Counted from the stretch's first letter, positions 1 through 13,867 are shown. The stretch: DNA of 64,000 nt from Pyxicephalus adspersus (GCF_032062135.1 NC_092859.1:113520577-113584576), one strand, 5' to 3'. Translations and numbers: made by a program. The notes: a model not told the origin generated them from the sequence alone.

Positions 1-532
1 ATGGGGGGAGGCCTNNNNNNNNNNNNNNNNNNNNNNNNNNNNNNNNNNNNNNNNNNNNNNNNNNNNNNNNNNNNNNNNNNNNNNNNNNNNNNNNNNNNNN
101 NNNNNNNNNNNNNNNNNNNNNNNNNNNNNNNNNNNNNNNNNNNNNNNNNNNNNNNNNNNNNNNNNNNNNNNNNNNNNNNNNNNNNNNNNNNNNNNNNNNN
201 NNNNNNNNNNNNNNNNNNNNNNNNNNNNNNNNNNNNNNNNNNNNNNNNNNNNNNNNNNNNNNNNNNNNNNNNNNNNNNNNNNNNNNNNNNNNNNNNNNNN
301 NNNNNNNNNNNNNNNNNNNNNNNNNNNNNNNNNNNNNNNNNNNNNNNNNNNNNNNNNNNNNNNNNNNNNNNNNNNNNNNNNNNNNNNNNNNNNNNNNNNN
401 NNNNNNNNNNNNNNNNNNNNNNNNNNNNNNNNNNNNNNNNNNNNNNNNNNNNNNNNNNNNNNNNNNNNNNNNNNTGCTGTGATATGGGGGGAGGCCTGGC
501 CGTGCTGTGATATGGGGGGAGGCCTGGCCGTA
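1..532. repeat. 28-bp G-rich minisatellite interrupted by an assembly gap
   Basis: Two complete direct copies of a 28-base unit (core GATATGGGGGGAGGCCTGG) stand at about 475-532, and the 14 bases before the gap fit the same unit. Bases 15-474 are N. The gap therefore sits inside the array, and the true length is unknown. The open frame over 1-510 is only an effect of the Ns. Confidence 0.85.
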
Positions 533-625
533 CTTTATATCATTCCTCATGCGTCTGGCTTGTAGATTCAGTGCCAGGCACTGAATAAAACATGTCATCA
601 TAAACCATGGCTGGGCCCATTTAAC

Positions 626-1030
626 GGGAAAGTGAGCAGCAATGCCATGATTGTCTATGAGGGAATGCCAGCAACAATGCCATAATAATTGATGGGGAAT
701 GCGGGCAGCAATGCCATGATTATCAATGGGGAATAGGGGCAGCAATGCCATGTAAAGCAGTAGGGAACGTGGGTGGCAATCCCACCATTACCAATGGATA
801 AGACAGGTGGCGATGCCTTGATCACCAGTGGGGAACGTGGGCAGCAATGCCATGATTACCAAGGAGAATGCAGGTGTCAATGCTGTGATTGCCAATGGGG
901 AATGTGGGCAGCGATGCCATAATAAACAATTGTGAATGTGGGTGGCATTGTGATGATTGTCAATGGGGAAAGCGGGCAACAATACCATGATTACCAAAGG
1001 GAATGCAGGTGGCCATGCTGTGATTGTTCA
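626..1030. repeat. 34-bp degenerate minisatellite, about 12 copies
   Basis: Successive units of about 34 bases begin GGGAATG or GGGAACG and carry a core like GGGCAGCAATGCCATGATTA. Well-aligned starts are at 626, 661, 695 and 729, and further units run to about 1030. Copies differ at many positions, so the array is old. It is unrelated in sequence to the 28-bp array just upstream. Open frames over it (for example 788-997 minus) are products of the periodicity. Confidence 0.85.
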
Positions 1031-1888
1031 GCTTCCCACATATCCAGTGATGGGAATTTGTTCTGGAAATGATTTCAGTTCAGTAAAATCTGTGACTACA
1101 TGACTGAGCCGCCCTCCATCCTCCATCCCCCATTCCCTGTAAACACACATAAAGAATAGATTTAGGAGAAACCTGTTATGTGGTTTATTGTGGCTGCCAT
1201 ACTGATCTGCTGGCTTGAGCCATAGACTGAGAGCGCAGGTCTGATTTTACATGATTTTTCCAGTATAGGGCCATACAGAGCCAGAATCAGCCGGGCTATT
1301 AGCATTTCCAGAAGGCATTTGGTAATGGTAGCCCTGCATGCCAGGTTTTCTCACATCTATCTCCTGGTCTCACACTCATAAAATCTTCCGGATCTGTATC
1401 ATACCGCGGCTCACAACCGAGGGGATACTAAAAAAAAAAGCTCTATCTGTACCCCTCAGTGACCAATCTATCTTCATAGGTAACACACACCTAATCTGGT
1501 GATTTCAGGCAGCTTTTCCATTATTTCTATTTAGACCACAAAGACCACACAGCTCCCTTTTATATTATTTTTGTACATTTGTAATATTTACTTAATAAAA
1601 GAAAACTCTAATATATGATCAGTGATTCATGAAATGTTTTATTCCAGCCTTTGACTCATTAGACTTCTGTTTTTTCTTTTCCATATGGTCACATGTTCCA
1701 TGTACATTCCTGCAGATTTTCCACTCTCTTAGCAGTCTTATGTTTATGTTCACAACAAAGGCTGATTGTTTACTGTCAATGTGTTGTGTTTGTGCTGTAG
1801 TGGTGACATCTGCAGCAGTCTGGATTGTACAGCTTTTATCTGACCTTCTTACAAATCAATAACGATCTCTTTGTCCTCCCTTGTCCAG
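1031..1888 (+). other. Presumed last intron of ATP6V1F (non-coding)
   Basis: I see no exon here. The segment ends in a pyrimidine-rich acceptor (TTTGTCCTCCCTTGTCCAG) directly before the coding exon at 1889. The first coding exon of ATP6V1F is not found anywhere to the left, so this intron must begin outside the window or inside the gap. Confidence 0.6.
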
Positions 1889-2090
1889 GAGTTTTCTGAA
1901 TCGTGATGACATTGGAATTATTCTGATCAATCAGTTTATTGCTGAGATGATTCGTCATGCCATCGATGCCCACAATGTCTCCATTCCAGCCGTGCTTGAG
2001 ATTCCTTCTAAGGAGCACCCATATGATGCCAACAAGGACTCCATACTGCGGAGGGCTAGGGGCATGTTTACTGCCGAAGACTTGCGATAA
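1889..2090 (+). CDS. atp6v1f: V-type proton ATPase subunit F, last coding exon (partial gene)
   Basis: The exon codes for about 66 residues followed by TAA at 2088-2090. The encoded text includes [29 protein letters not shown] and the end [13 protein letters not shown], which is the C-terminal half of the V-ATPase V1 subunit F and almost invariant among animals. Subunit F is a small protein of the central rotor stalk that couples ATP hydrolysis in V1 to proton pumping through V0, acidifying endosomes, lysosomes and secretory vesicles. The exon begins after the acceptor CCAG, and the first base completes a codon from the missing upstream exon. The N-terminal half lies outside the window. The downstream neighbour SPMIP1 is on the same strand, as I recall for human. 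Identification is very secure; the polyadenylation site is not resolved. Confidence 0.96.
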
Positions 2091-5000
2091 CTTCAAGGTT
2101 CCTGTTATGGGAGTTGTGTAACTCTTTCACTTCCAGAATTTTGCTGTATGTCAGTGATGTGTTAATAGTAGAAACTGTCAGTTTGTGTTTTGCTCTTTTG
2201 TTGCCCTTTAATGTTTTTTTTCCCCTTCAATAATTTATACTAGGAACATTGGCTTTATTATTACCCGGTTAGCCCCTTATGTAAATACCCCAAATGTGTG
2301 ACTTGTGTTCATATTATACTATGTGATGGAAATCTGGAAAAGTATATCTGCTTCTATAAAATCCTATGATGTACAGCCAGGATATGTACATAATACATCA
2401 GATTTATAAATGTATGTGTCCGTGAGCTTTGGTCTTGTGTCAATGGAAAAGTCTGACATCTGTTTGAGATGCCTCTAAACTTATGTTGGAATTCATTGAC
2501 AGGTGTATTTGAGCTTGTTCTACAGTCCCTAAACTTGTATGGTAACGCAAACCCTGCTTGATGCAAACAGACCCCCATCAGCCCTGGCTTTACGCTCCGT
2601 AATGAGTGAGTAACTTTAAACATATCTTGTGTCCTAGGGCTTGTTCAGATGAGTGTTTATATCAATTGCACTGCCTCCCAACTTCTGATCTACTGCTACT
2701 GTGTGCTACTTATCACTGAAACTAATAGGGGTGTTAGCAGTAATAAATATTTGTGGCAAACCCATGTTCTCCTATGGTACATGCAGCTGCTGCCAGTCGG
2801 TTATCCATTCCACCCATTGCCTGAACAGACACCTCAGCTTGACGCAGGAGGCTGCCTCATGTACACACAATTGTGAAGCAGTGAATGCACCTCTCCACGG
2901 CTGTCCATGTGAACATGATTTTAGTTTCTAGAAGAAATCTGTGTTGCCCATTAAAAACAGGTATATCTAGTTCTGATTTTTGGGAGGCTGTGGTAGTTAA
3001 TCCCCTTTCTGTTCCTTATAGGGCAGCTCATACCACTTGTACCTAGTGTGTGGGACAGTTCATGTGTGTTATGTCTGCTGGAAACTTGCAATTCATCTGT
3101 AAAAATAATCAATTTATTTTGACTGAATATATTGTATTTTTGTTCAATACCATGTATTAAAGGGTCCATTTAAGTGAATTAAACAACAAAAATACTTGTG
3201 TTATCTTACTGTTTGCCCAAATTAATCTGTTTCTGAATGCTTTTTATTATGCATAAACATATGCAGCATAGTAATGTGTTACTGCATGTTCACTGACATA
3301 GAGGGACCTTTTGTGAAATCTGTGTACTGGGGAGAATTACCTTCACTTCTGTCCCTGTATCCCACTTTGTTGTCATTGGAAGATTTCTTTCTTCCTGTTC
3401 ACATGACAACTCAAAATTACAGTTTTTTGTTCACTTTCCATCCTCGTGGGAATTATTACAAAATCTGAGTGTGGAGGATTCAAGCTCTTCCCATCTCTAT
3501 CCAAAGCAATTTAAAGACAAGTGCTTTTTATTTGACCTTCATTTAAAATAAATGAACAAATCAGAAGCTACGGAGCAGTGTGCTGTTCTTATTAGTCTTA
3601 AAGATCATTTTACAAGATTTGTGTGTGGGTATTATTGATAATATATTGGGAGTTCTAATTTAATGAGTGGCTTTTCTTCATGGTATTTGTTGGTAATTTT
3701 TGTCATCACCTAAATAATTTTATCCATGATTATTGGCTAACTTATAAATCTGTTTATTGAATTGTTTCAATAAATAACCCAACAGTGGAAAAAATCAACA
3801 TTTTGTGTTTTGTTTTAATTGATAAATATGTGTGTATGTTTTTTACAGGTAATTTACCACGAATTAATGTTCAATCATAATGGAATGTGTTAAGAAACAC
3901 ATCATTGTCTAGTATCACAATAATCTGTAGTTTTTAAAGATATTTGGGGCTTTGCCAATAAAGTTACAACAAGATGATCCATTGTTTTTGGTAGCTCATG
4001 CCCAATTACGATTGGCTAGAATGTTACCCTAATAGAAAACTTTAAGATCATTACTGTCATGCAGCTGGCCCTTCCACATGTTGGTGTCAGAACTATGCAG
4101 GCATCATCAAATATTTAGTCAGTTGGCCAACATCTTCTGGAGGAACTCTGAGAATAAAGAATATGTAATCAAGTCATTTTCTAGTTTCCTCTGTAGTGAC
4201 AAATTAGAGCGTTTCTTCTAGTGGCAATGTCTTTTTTTATTACTCTTGCTCTTGTGGGGTATGCCGCCAAATATTGTATATACATAAGGACAATAAATCA
4301 GCTCCTTTGTCTGCTTTGATGTAACTACATAGTAGCACACCAGTTATCCAAGTAGTAAATAATGACATGGCATAAAGTAACTAACAAAATAAAACCAAAT
4401 CCATGAAGACTGATTGTTAAGAAATAATATATAAACTGTATTAAAAAGTATTTTATTTTGCATTTTAGCAACATAGAAATAACATGCTAGAAAATCGGAC
4501 TAATTATAATTAAAAAATTCCACATTCTACCAAGAAAGCCAGTATGTCCAGTATGTTTGTATGACTTTTTCTCTAAATATATATGTTGCTGTAACTTTTA
4601 TTGTACCTGCTAAATTCAATAGAAAGCATTATCCCCAACATGTGCTGAAGATTTTATACACAACACCATCTAGTGGCAGAAAGTCAGAATCACATGGGTA
4701 TAAAGATGCCAGGCTTCTGAATTTCATAAATCGGAGCTACCTGAAATGATTTAAAGAGCTAAGGAACTACACACACACTTTTTATTATTTTCTTACATTT
4801 AACCTCAAAGACAGGGAAGTTATTTTTATTATACAGCTTAGATAATTGGTACGTTATTATTTTGTTCTGTAAGGACCACTGAAGCACTATACCTTTTTCC
4901 TTTACAGTCCTATATTATGTCCTATTTATTCTATTGTAAAAATACTTTTTATTGTAAAGTTCTCTTTATATTTTAGAGGAATATATATTTTAGAAGAAAT

Positions 5001-8000
5001 ACTGTTTCCTGCTATCCCTCTCCAGTGCTCTATCCCAATAAAGTTGAGTAGCAGCCACATTCTCCTTTACTAATGTCCTCACACAGATTTGTACTGCAGG
5101 AAATAATTGGAGATGTGTCCGGCCGAATCTGTAAGATTACAGTTTGCAAGGGGAAGCTTGGCCAAACTGGATGGTGCCTGTAGGACTGCACAGCCACATT
5201 TAGAACATGAGTCTTCCTCTTGATAAAGGGACATCTGGTGCTTCAGAAACGCTTTGTTCTGATTTGCTGACTATGTGTGAATGAAACATGATTTTATTTA
5301 ATGAGAAAAGGGAGTACTGGTGATATATTTCCCATGGATTGCTGCGGTTCCTCATGCCAATTGCTTTGGTACCCCACACACAAGGGTTGATACTGTTTTG
5401 GTGGTGATCAGGGTTCCCATATTAGACAAGATATTGAAGCTGGACATACACTAATTTTCTGTTAGTGTTAAATACCAAAAATCCCATGAAAGCAAAAGCC
5501 AGCCCACTGGGCTCAATTGCCGATACTGTTTCATGTAAGACATGGTATGTAGCCACTACTGAATACCCAACACATGTATGGCAGGTCTGGACCTGCCTGA
5601 TATCTGCTCATAATTTCCCAAAATCATACAAGACATCCCATATCCATTTCATTTTCCTGTATGTGAACAAAGGAACCTTGTGAAATAGGGAGGCACACGT
5701 CACTGGCATTCCTCAGGCATATATTTATAGGATTATATCTCATGACTTTATTTGAAACTGCTAATTAACAAATAATTATTGGATCCCTTCTTGTCAGTTT
5801 AAGTTCCCCTTTTGTTTGAAAAGAATGATCAGAATTTTCTTATTTTGAAAGATTTGCTTTGGTAACAATGAATCTGACTTCTCTGTAAGTGCTACATTTA
5901 CCACCTGTCTGTCCTCTGCATCATAGGAATGTATCAGCACTGCTGTGTTTGGTAACACTTCTGAGTGAACTTTTGGATTCAGAGACTATATTGAAGATAC
6001 TGATCTTTAAATGGTATGTTCAGACTATCCATATTATTGTTTATATTTTAATATCCTCTGTTCTTTAATGCTAGTTTAACACACATATATCACATGTATA
6101 TAAACCCAGTCAGGTATCATTTAGGCTTTACTATGTTAGTTTATATTTAATGCTTTAGTATGTTTGTATCTGCATAATAAATCACCATTGTTTAGATATT
6201 TTCTGTTATAGGATGAAAACATTCTTTTTATGTCACCCCATAGTGCTCCTAAGGTGTCACTTTCAAGCTTGCCACACAACTTTAAACTGAATGTGCTATT
6301 TTTATCTAATCTACCAGATTTACCAAAATATGTAGCATAAGAGCTCCCTAAAAATCCTGATCTTACCATCTAACAAACCTCAACCTTTTGGGCAACAATC
6401 CCTACGAAATTCTATCAGTTCTTTCTTTTGCAAAGATCAGTATTGTAATATAATATGTATATTCCCACTCCCTAAAGTTTTATAATATACCCAATATGGA
6501 TAGAAACATACTTTTATACAACTTAATTTGTACATATTTTGCTTTTTTGTGTTACACAATAGTGTTGCTTAACCGTGTCTCTACAACAAATCTCCCACTG
6601 AAGAAGACGATTTGGCAAAACGCATTGGAGGTTGAGACCATTGTGTATTGTATTGATGAATTAAGCATTGTTTGTTGCATTGAAATTTTTGTTAATACAA
6701 TTTTTGCCTTTTCATCTCATGAGCTCAGCCAAAGACCCAGGTATGAGCTTAAATCTTAATGTAAAATTTTGAATTCAGGGTTTGGCGACTGAACTATCAG
6801 GATAGAAGACAACTGTTTCCTTTTCTCACATAATATTTGAGTCACATAGGTTCTCATACTGCATAGTTGGTTGATCTGAAGAAGATTATGGATTCACACC
6901 GCAAGGTGTATGGTCAACTTTTTCATTCCTCATAGAGACTATTTCAACACGCATTGCAATACCATGGTTTACTGGTGTCACCCACTCAGGGAAATGTCAT
7001 GCTGCCATCGCTGGAGCACTTGTAGGTAATAGGCATGAGATCAACATTACTGATGAATATATATATATATATATATATATTGTATAGTAATTGTGATTTG
7101 TTCACTAGGGTAAATAAAATGACCTTTTCATTTCAATCTGAAAGCTTTGATCTTCTAAGTATTTAGAACTGGCTTTCTAGTAACCATGGCAACACTGGGG
7201 GAGATCTGTTTGCTGCACTATGGAGCTTTCCCAAATTTCCTTCTCGTTTGATTGGCTCATTGTGTCACCACAGTGACCGACACTACAATTACAGAGAAAC
7301 TCCACACAGGGAGCAGGAGGAGGCTGCAGAAGCTGGAGGAGAATAGAATTTATGTTCCAAAATTTTGAACTAAAGTATGTAGGAAGTTTTGGAAAATCAT
7401 TGTAATATGTATACAGATGACCAGAAGTAGCGTTATGCTTTTAAAGGTTTGACTAAAAAGGGAAAAGAATTTTGTGACAAATGTCTGTTTTTAGGTTTTG
7501 AGGTCTCCTGCTGCAATGGTTTAATGCAATTTCTCATGTGTTTTTGCGCATTGGACCGACAGTGTGGCAAATGTATAAAATGAAATGGACATTTTTGACA
7601 TTGTGGCCCACCACCAAGCACAACATTGTTTTACAGGTCATTGTAATTTACTGCAACACCTTGTTTGTTTAGTTACTATGCCTTAGTGTGTTAGGGTGCC
7701 AAAAAATAAATGACACTACAATGTGCTAATACAGACAACATTTATTATATTAACGTACCTAGACTCACCACAACAGAATATGTGGACCTAATCTGGTAAT
7801 TACCGTATATGGATACTGACTTTGCCATCAAATTAATTTGGAGGAGAAGATTGTCATTTAAACTGCTCATTGCAGCATAGGTCAGACCACCTGAGAATTG
7901 TCATCAGGTATTCTAGTCTGCAGCAGATTGGGTTATTCATCATAATTTGGGAGGCCTTGTGAAGCTTACAATTGTAGGAAAGTATCCTGCACTACAGCAG

Positions 8001-8747
8001 CCCTAAAACAATACATAAGCACCCACCCACACAAAAATGCTAACTCGTGGGTAAGCTCTTGTAGTTTGGGCACATGGACAGCCGCACTATAACACAATAC
8101 CTCTGTGTGGGTAGATCAGTCTTTTTAACATTGGGGGGGGGGCTTGAAATAACATTCAGGTCTTGAGGAATCCCTGATTTAATTACTATATCCAAAGCTC
8201 AAAGTACATTAGCTTGTTGGTCAGTAGGAACAATGCCTCTTGCATTACTGGCCTGTGGGAAGAATGCCACCCCTTGCAGATAGCCAAAAAAGATTTTATA
8301 TGTGGTTTACAATCACTTTAAGATCAACAAAAGTAGCTTTCTGATCCTGGAAATAAATACATGATAACTTCTGATAGAAAAATGCTGTCTTGGTGCCTGG
8401 CCAAACCTATGATAATATCACCATAGGAACTCATCATCAACAACAGTAATGACTCTCACATGGGTTTCAGGTTAGTTTTCCCAGTCAGCCAAGTGTAACA
8501 CCAAGCAAGGTATTCACAATGTTCTCTTTATACACCAGTATGTAAAGAAGGGTATTAGAAAGTCTTAAACAATCCTTCACCTTCACCACTACAGGTTTGT
8601 GTAGGCCAAGAGAAGTTGCCTCTTTCTAATCCAGCTTTTAGGTAAGGATGATTTTTAATAAACCTCCTATTATTGTCAATTTAAAAATATCTTTTATATA
8701 CATTTGTGATTTTATGTGGATTTCTATCTTATTACCTAGTTTGTCCA
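2091..8747. other. ATP6V1F 3' flank and intergenic region
   Basis: No coding exon is supported. The first part must hold the ATP6V1F 3' UTR; AATAAA hexamers occur at 2742 and 3958, but I cannot say which is used. Motifs of the dispersed CTGAAGAAG...AAACGC repeat family appear near 5221-5260, 6597-6640 and 6877-6915. A GTAAGG donor-like site at 8642, followed by an acceptor (TTATTACCTAG) ending at 8739, suggests a short 5' non-coding exon of SPMIP1 ending at 8641. No other gene is visible. Confidence 0.5.
7057..7081. repeat. (AT)n microsatellite
   Basis: About 12 uninterrupted AT dinucleotides in intergenic DNA. No function is inferred. Confidence 0.9.
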
Positions 8748-10886
8748 ATGGCACGAGAATTTAATTTAACCACCCAGAAACAAGAATTTTTGAGGGAATG
8801 TTATCTCAAAGAGATCCTAACACGTTTCAATTGGCGCCGTCGCTATGGACAGAACTTACCATGCTTCGAAAATAAAAAACAAAAAATTGTAATGACGAAA
8901 AATACGGTAAGTTTCAAGCTCCCAGCTATTACTGATGCAGTCATTCATGACCGTATGGATCAGAAAAGATCTGAGAAAATCCATAGGAAAAAACAAAGTC
9001 CAAAAGAAAGGAACCAGATAGAGCCAACTTGCTTCACTGATAACCTGATGCGACCCGCCAGTCCCAGAACACGAAATCTTCTGTATTCTGGCACTTCTAA
9101 AGAAGAGCAAGGACGATACCAATATATGAAAGCGAGGAATAATCTCAGACCAGAGAACAAATACACTTACCCATTAGTTTCCAGCTGGGAATATGGGTGG
9201 CAAATGGGTGAGTTGAGATATATTTGTACCTTTTATGTTTAATTTTGAGCTGGCTAGATATATAAACAGATATTTCAGTGCTAAAAAATTGTCTGTAACA
9301 ATGATACCCTAGTTTAATTAGCAAACATTCCTCCTGTTTCAATAGTGGATTATTATACGCTTGAATTGTAATTGCTTCAGTGACTCTTTAGTTATCTCCT
9401 TCATGTTTCACTGAACATCTAACAAACCTGAAATTCCTACATAGGACATGCTGTTTGTAAGTCATAGTTTATTGTTTTCTGTGAATCTGTAAAAAAATCA
9501 TCAGTACCATGGCCTTATGATTGTATCCAATCATAAAAGAAATTTCTTTGTTGAAATAATATCTAATACACTGACGCACAATACTAAAGGGTAAATATGT
9601 TGTATTTGTACTGTGTTCACATTTATTGCTATTACTAGAATGTTTATCTGAAAGTCATATCAGATGTGACTTTTGCAATTTTACATGTTCACTGTTCATG
9701 CTAATACAGGGAGAATGTTTTTTTATAAATCAGTCTGAACTTAGTGATACACCTCTTTGCAATCAAGAAATATAGGCTGCTCAGGAATATTCAGTTGACC
9801 CTGATGTACATATATAGTTACAAAGTATTGCAAGAAGCAAGACATTTAAAATAATTATTTTAGTGACTCAGATTATTTAAATTATGACGCTGTAAAATTG
9901 TCTAAATCTAGTCTGCAAACACTATCCTTAAGACTGTGTTGCAAAACCTTACAGAGTTGTGATTTGTTTGTTTTACATAGACCACCCAGACTGATTGCCA
10001 GAAATGTGGCTGCATTTAATTTTGTGGCTTGTTGCATCTGTTTTATCCACCTTTGGGCTAAATATATAGTCTTTATATAGTCTGAATTATAGCAGGTTTT
10101 AACTCAACCAACTTCACACCTGTGCACCATCTGCCCTTTGCCTTTATAAATATATACGGTATATAAACTGCACTGTAGATTTAGACTGTTTCCTACTAGT
10201 GTATGTACTCAAGTTTTGTTTATTTTACTAGAGTGGAAGATTAATTGCATTCCTGACCAGACACATGTATGATTTTATTGTTTTTTTTTTGCTTTGTTGC
10301 TTTGTACATAGATTTATTATACCTACCTATATATTTATTGCGCACACTTTTTTACCTGTTGCAGAAGCAGGTATTTTTCCTTTCCTTTTCGTTGAACTAC
10401 TGATAGAACTGCATACCCTTACTTTTTAGTTGCCTTGTAGATATGTTTTTTTTTCCTTTTTTAATATAGGAATTGTTTTGGGAAAGAAATATAGAGGCTG
10501 CCGTTTCTGGCCCAATTTTGGAAGGGATTACTTGTTTAAGTAATTGATGACTAGGCATAAATATTCAACTTTGAAAGAAGTTCCATCCCTTGATCTTTTT
10601 TTTTTTGTGTCAGTGCCTTTAAGCAGTAAAGCGCAAATGCAGATAACAGCACTTGCAGCTTTAAAAGCAAGTCCATAATGGTAGTACCCATATTGCCTTA
10701 CTGTATGTTTGGTAATTCATTATGTTTGCAGGAAAAAACATTCATAATCAAAGTGTTGTTTTTTTTCCAGGTAATGCAAGTAACAGCAATGGCAGCCCAT
10801 ACAGGCGTTGTCGTATTGTAAATGACACCTTCTTCAGAAAGAACGGCATACCCTGCCAACCTCACCCTAAGGATATGGCTTTGTAA
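8748..10886 (+). CDS. spmip1: Sperm microtubule inner protein 1 (SPMIP1, formerly ATP6V1FNB), two coding exons
   Basis: Coding exons are 8748-9207 and 10771-10886, giving about 191 residues. The ATG at 8748 is the first in frame and lies nine bases after a good acceptor. The first exon ends at a GTGAGT donor in phase 1 and the second starts after TTTTTTTTCCAG in phase 2, so the frame joins exactly through a glycine codon. The N-terminus is a charged helix (residues 1-35, ending NWRRRYG), the middle is lysine-rich, and the end carries a conserved-looking block with RNLLYSGTSKEEQGRYQYM and then SSWEYGWQMG. That pattern and the position next to ATP6V1F match ATP6V1FNB/SPMIP1, a small protein in the lumen of sperm doublet microtubules. 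Identification is from remembered family pattern plus synteny. A GTAAGT inside exon 1 (near 8906) is read through because the frame stays open. Confidence 0.85.
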
Positions 10887-10913
10887 CTTTGGCAAACAAA
10901 AATATAACCTGCA

Positions 10914-10919
10914 AATAAA
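10914..10919 (+). promoter_or_regulatory. Polyadenylation signal AATAAA of SPMIP1
   Basis: A canonical AATAAA lies 28 bases after the SPMIP1 stop codon, which implies a very short 3' UTR. Confidence 0.7.
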
Positions 10920-11585
10920 ATAACTAAAACAAGTTCACTGCTGTCCAGGCATTTTGTGCAGAATTATACTAACTGTTTACGCAAACCAAATTATCTGGGT
11001 GTTATAGGATCCATCTCTGAATGAGCTGTTTCATGGAATAAAAAAACAAAAAAAAAACTGTCCCTTTATTCTGCACATGAGCACAGAGTGGCCTTTGTGA
11101 TGGATCTTAGCAACAGGTGATCCATGCTTTTTTTTCTGAATGATTAGTCTGATGCCAAGGACCACAGGGATTGGTATCAATAGGGAAGCTAGACCATATG
11201 TTTGCTGACCCTCCTGCTATGGGAATACTGGATTTTATTCATGGTGCATTAAAGTGACTCCTACCAAACAGAATTTTGCATTTCTCCATATTAGTAATCG
11301 TTTTTGTAAGGGCTTCAGTAACCTAAATGAACCAGCTAATATCATTGCTCTTTCTTTTCTATAATAATGGTGTGTTGAATGTCATTGGATCACTACTATG
11401 GTCTATTGCACTTTTTACACATATACACATTATTAACTTTTTTGTTTCACATAAGTGACCCATAACATTCAAATAAGCATATTTTTTTTATTTTTACCAT
11501 TGTGTGTCTAATAATTCCTATAATTTACTGCCCATCATTATTCTTTTTTTTTTATATCAATGTAATATCTTCTGTAAAATCTAAT

Positions 11586-11823
11586 GTGTTTCACCTTCAG
11601 GCTTCCTCAGGGGATGTGCGGAGACTTACAGGCCAGTCAGGGCTGTGATTGTATCTTGTGATATGTATACACTCATTAGATAAAAGCCATTCACATCACT
11701 TGTCAAAGTGTTTAAAGATGAAGGAATCGCAGGGTAGTGTGTATGAGGCCATGTAGCATGTGTCAGTCCTGACTGCTCTATAAGGCTCTGCACATCCCCT
11801 GAGGAAGCCTAAAGGGAAAACGC
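11586..11823. mobile_element. Foldback element: two 57-base arms in inverted orientation
   Basis: Left arm 11586-11642 and right arm 11767-11823 are reverse complements over most of their length, sharing the exact 22-base core CTTCCTCAGGGGATGTGC plus flanking bases on one arm and its complement on the other. The spacer is 124 bases. The right arm continues into AAAGGGAAAACGCATGGGG, the form seen in other copies in the window. Either a foldback transposon or two head-to-head insertions of one repeat. Confidence 0.75.
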
Positions 11824-13867
11824 ATGGGGATTGAGACAAAATATTTTTACCTTTATAATTTTTGTACATAGTTAGGTGGCGGTAGTATAGCAAAGTTGAC
11901 GGTATCCTGTGTGTTTACATAGGATAGTCATATCGTATCTTGTTTTGTGTTGTACGATTCTTGTAAACATTATAACACTCCTATACTTGGTTTTATAAAC
12001 ATTTATATGAATTATACGTTAAAAATAAGCCAAAAAACCTTGGGCTTTTTCTATTTATTTATCTCTTTACCTATTTTCCGGGGTTGGCATTAACATGACT
12101 TGAAGATGAAGTAGTAAGGGCTACACAATTCTCTTCTTCGTATTAAAGTTTATGCATGGTCAGGGACCCCTCTCTATTTCCTGACAGTAATTTAAAAAAA
12201 CACTGCTAAAGGCTCTATTTATAAAGCAGGAAAACAGGCATTTGCTCAAACATTCCCTTGTAGAAATCTTCCAGGTTTATGTGTTTGTATGCCAGTATTT
12301 TTTTCCCACCAGAGAATGTCAGATTTCTTGTTTTACAAATAGAGCCCTAAATGGCCCAAATACTTACCGGATTCCATGGTTTAAAAATATGCCAGCTCCT
12401 ATTTCAAATAACCTTGCATGCAAGTTTATTGGGGGGGGGGGCGCAATGCATGGGAACAGGGAAAACAGTTCAAGTTTTCCTGAAATAATCAACAAATGCT
12501 AGAACTTACAAAATGTCCATTAAATGTATGTGCAATGAAGAAATTCCTTCTATTTTTAGAACTTGACAAGGTCATTAGTACTTCATTAAAAAGTAAAAGG
12601 TGTCGTAAATAAAAATTTTTTTACTAGGCCGTAAACTGCAAATCGTAGGAAAAAACAAACTTGTTTTAATCAATTTAGATTGCAAAAAGTAAAGGATGTT
12701 TATACTTTGGGTGTATTCAAGTCCCATGCTCAAACTTTTTGAAGTTAGCGGTCCCAAGCAGTAAAAAATACATTTTTCCTGTATATTGGTTTGTAGAAAA
12801 CTGAAACAAATGAGAATATCTTATTTTGTATTTTCTATGAATATGCCTAAATTTCTCAGTGCCTTAATTTCACTGTCACAGTGGGACTAAAAGCATTCTC
12901 CATGATGTCAACACTACACATGCTAAACTTTTTTATGCATTGACACGTTAGAAGGTCTTCCTCAGTAAATATATTTTTTCTTTGAATTGTTCCTCATTTT
13001 AAATAATTTATCAACTTCATCATAACCCATGCCTAAAATTTTTTAATACTACTTTACATTTATGTCTTATGTGTTTATATTAGTGCAGTTTGTAAGCTAT
13101 GATCCCAGAACAGTGCTAGTGGCCTAGATTAGGTTGCTATGACAACCAAGGCCAAAATCATAGCTAAAAAATGATTTCAGGTTATGAAATTCTGTTTTCA
13201 AGCAACAGAAAATGAATGCTAGAAAAATAAAGCTTTAAGGTGACGTACAATGGATTACATGTTGACCTAGGGACCCATATGTATAGTTCTCAGCAGTCTA
13301 GATCTGTTAACATGAAAATGGTATTTGAAGTTGTATAGCTTGGAAAAATAGTATCAGTATCTAAAGAGAGGGGCTCTCTTTGGACGACTGCCGCCGGCTG
13401 GCCCTCACCATTATACCAGAACATTTTCAACCTAACAGATCTAATCACTTTGATCTTTTATCTGCATCCCTGAAAACTTTTGACAAGAACACCTAATAAA
13501 TACGGTACCTACTATTCCAAAAACTGACTTAGTAATTACAGCTTCATCATTCCACAGCAGCGTACTCATACAAACAACCCCCTTGAATCATGTAACCTTT
13601 TAATTATCAGCATTCCAAAACCATCCAGTTGATTTGTAGGACATAATTTGCTTCCACTCCACAAGAAACCTTCAACCCACAAGAAACCTTCATTTTATGA
13701 AGGTAATTAAACTATACCACCTTGTCAGCAACAACTACACAATACGACAGGCACCCAAAGCATCCAAACTGCCTTCTTGATTGAAATGTTCCTTGTGGAC
13801 CAATAAAGAATACACCACTTTTTTTCTAATTGGTCTAACCTTCTCATTGAATAAATTTTAGGGTCTC

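Noticed and set aside
8905..8930. A mini-intron (GTAAGT...CAG) inside SPMIP1 exon 1
   Set aside because: Far too short to be spliced, and the frame is open through it.
8856..9342. Minus-strand open frames opposite SPMIP1
   Set aside because: They are shadows of the SPMIP1 exon, without splice logic or family resemblance.
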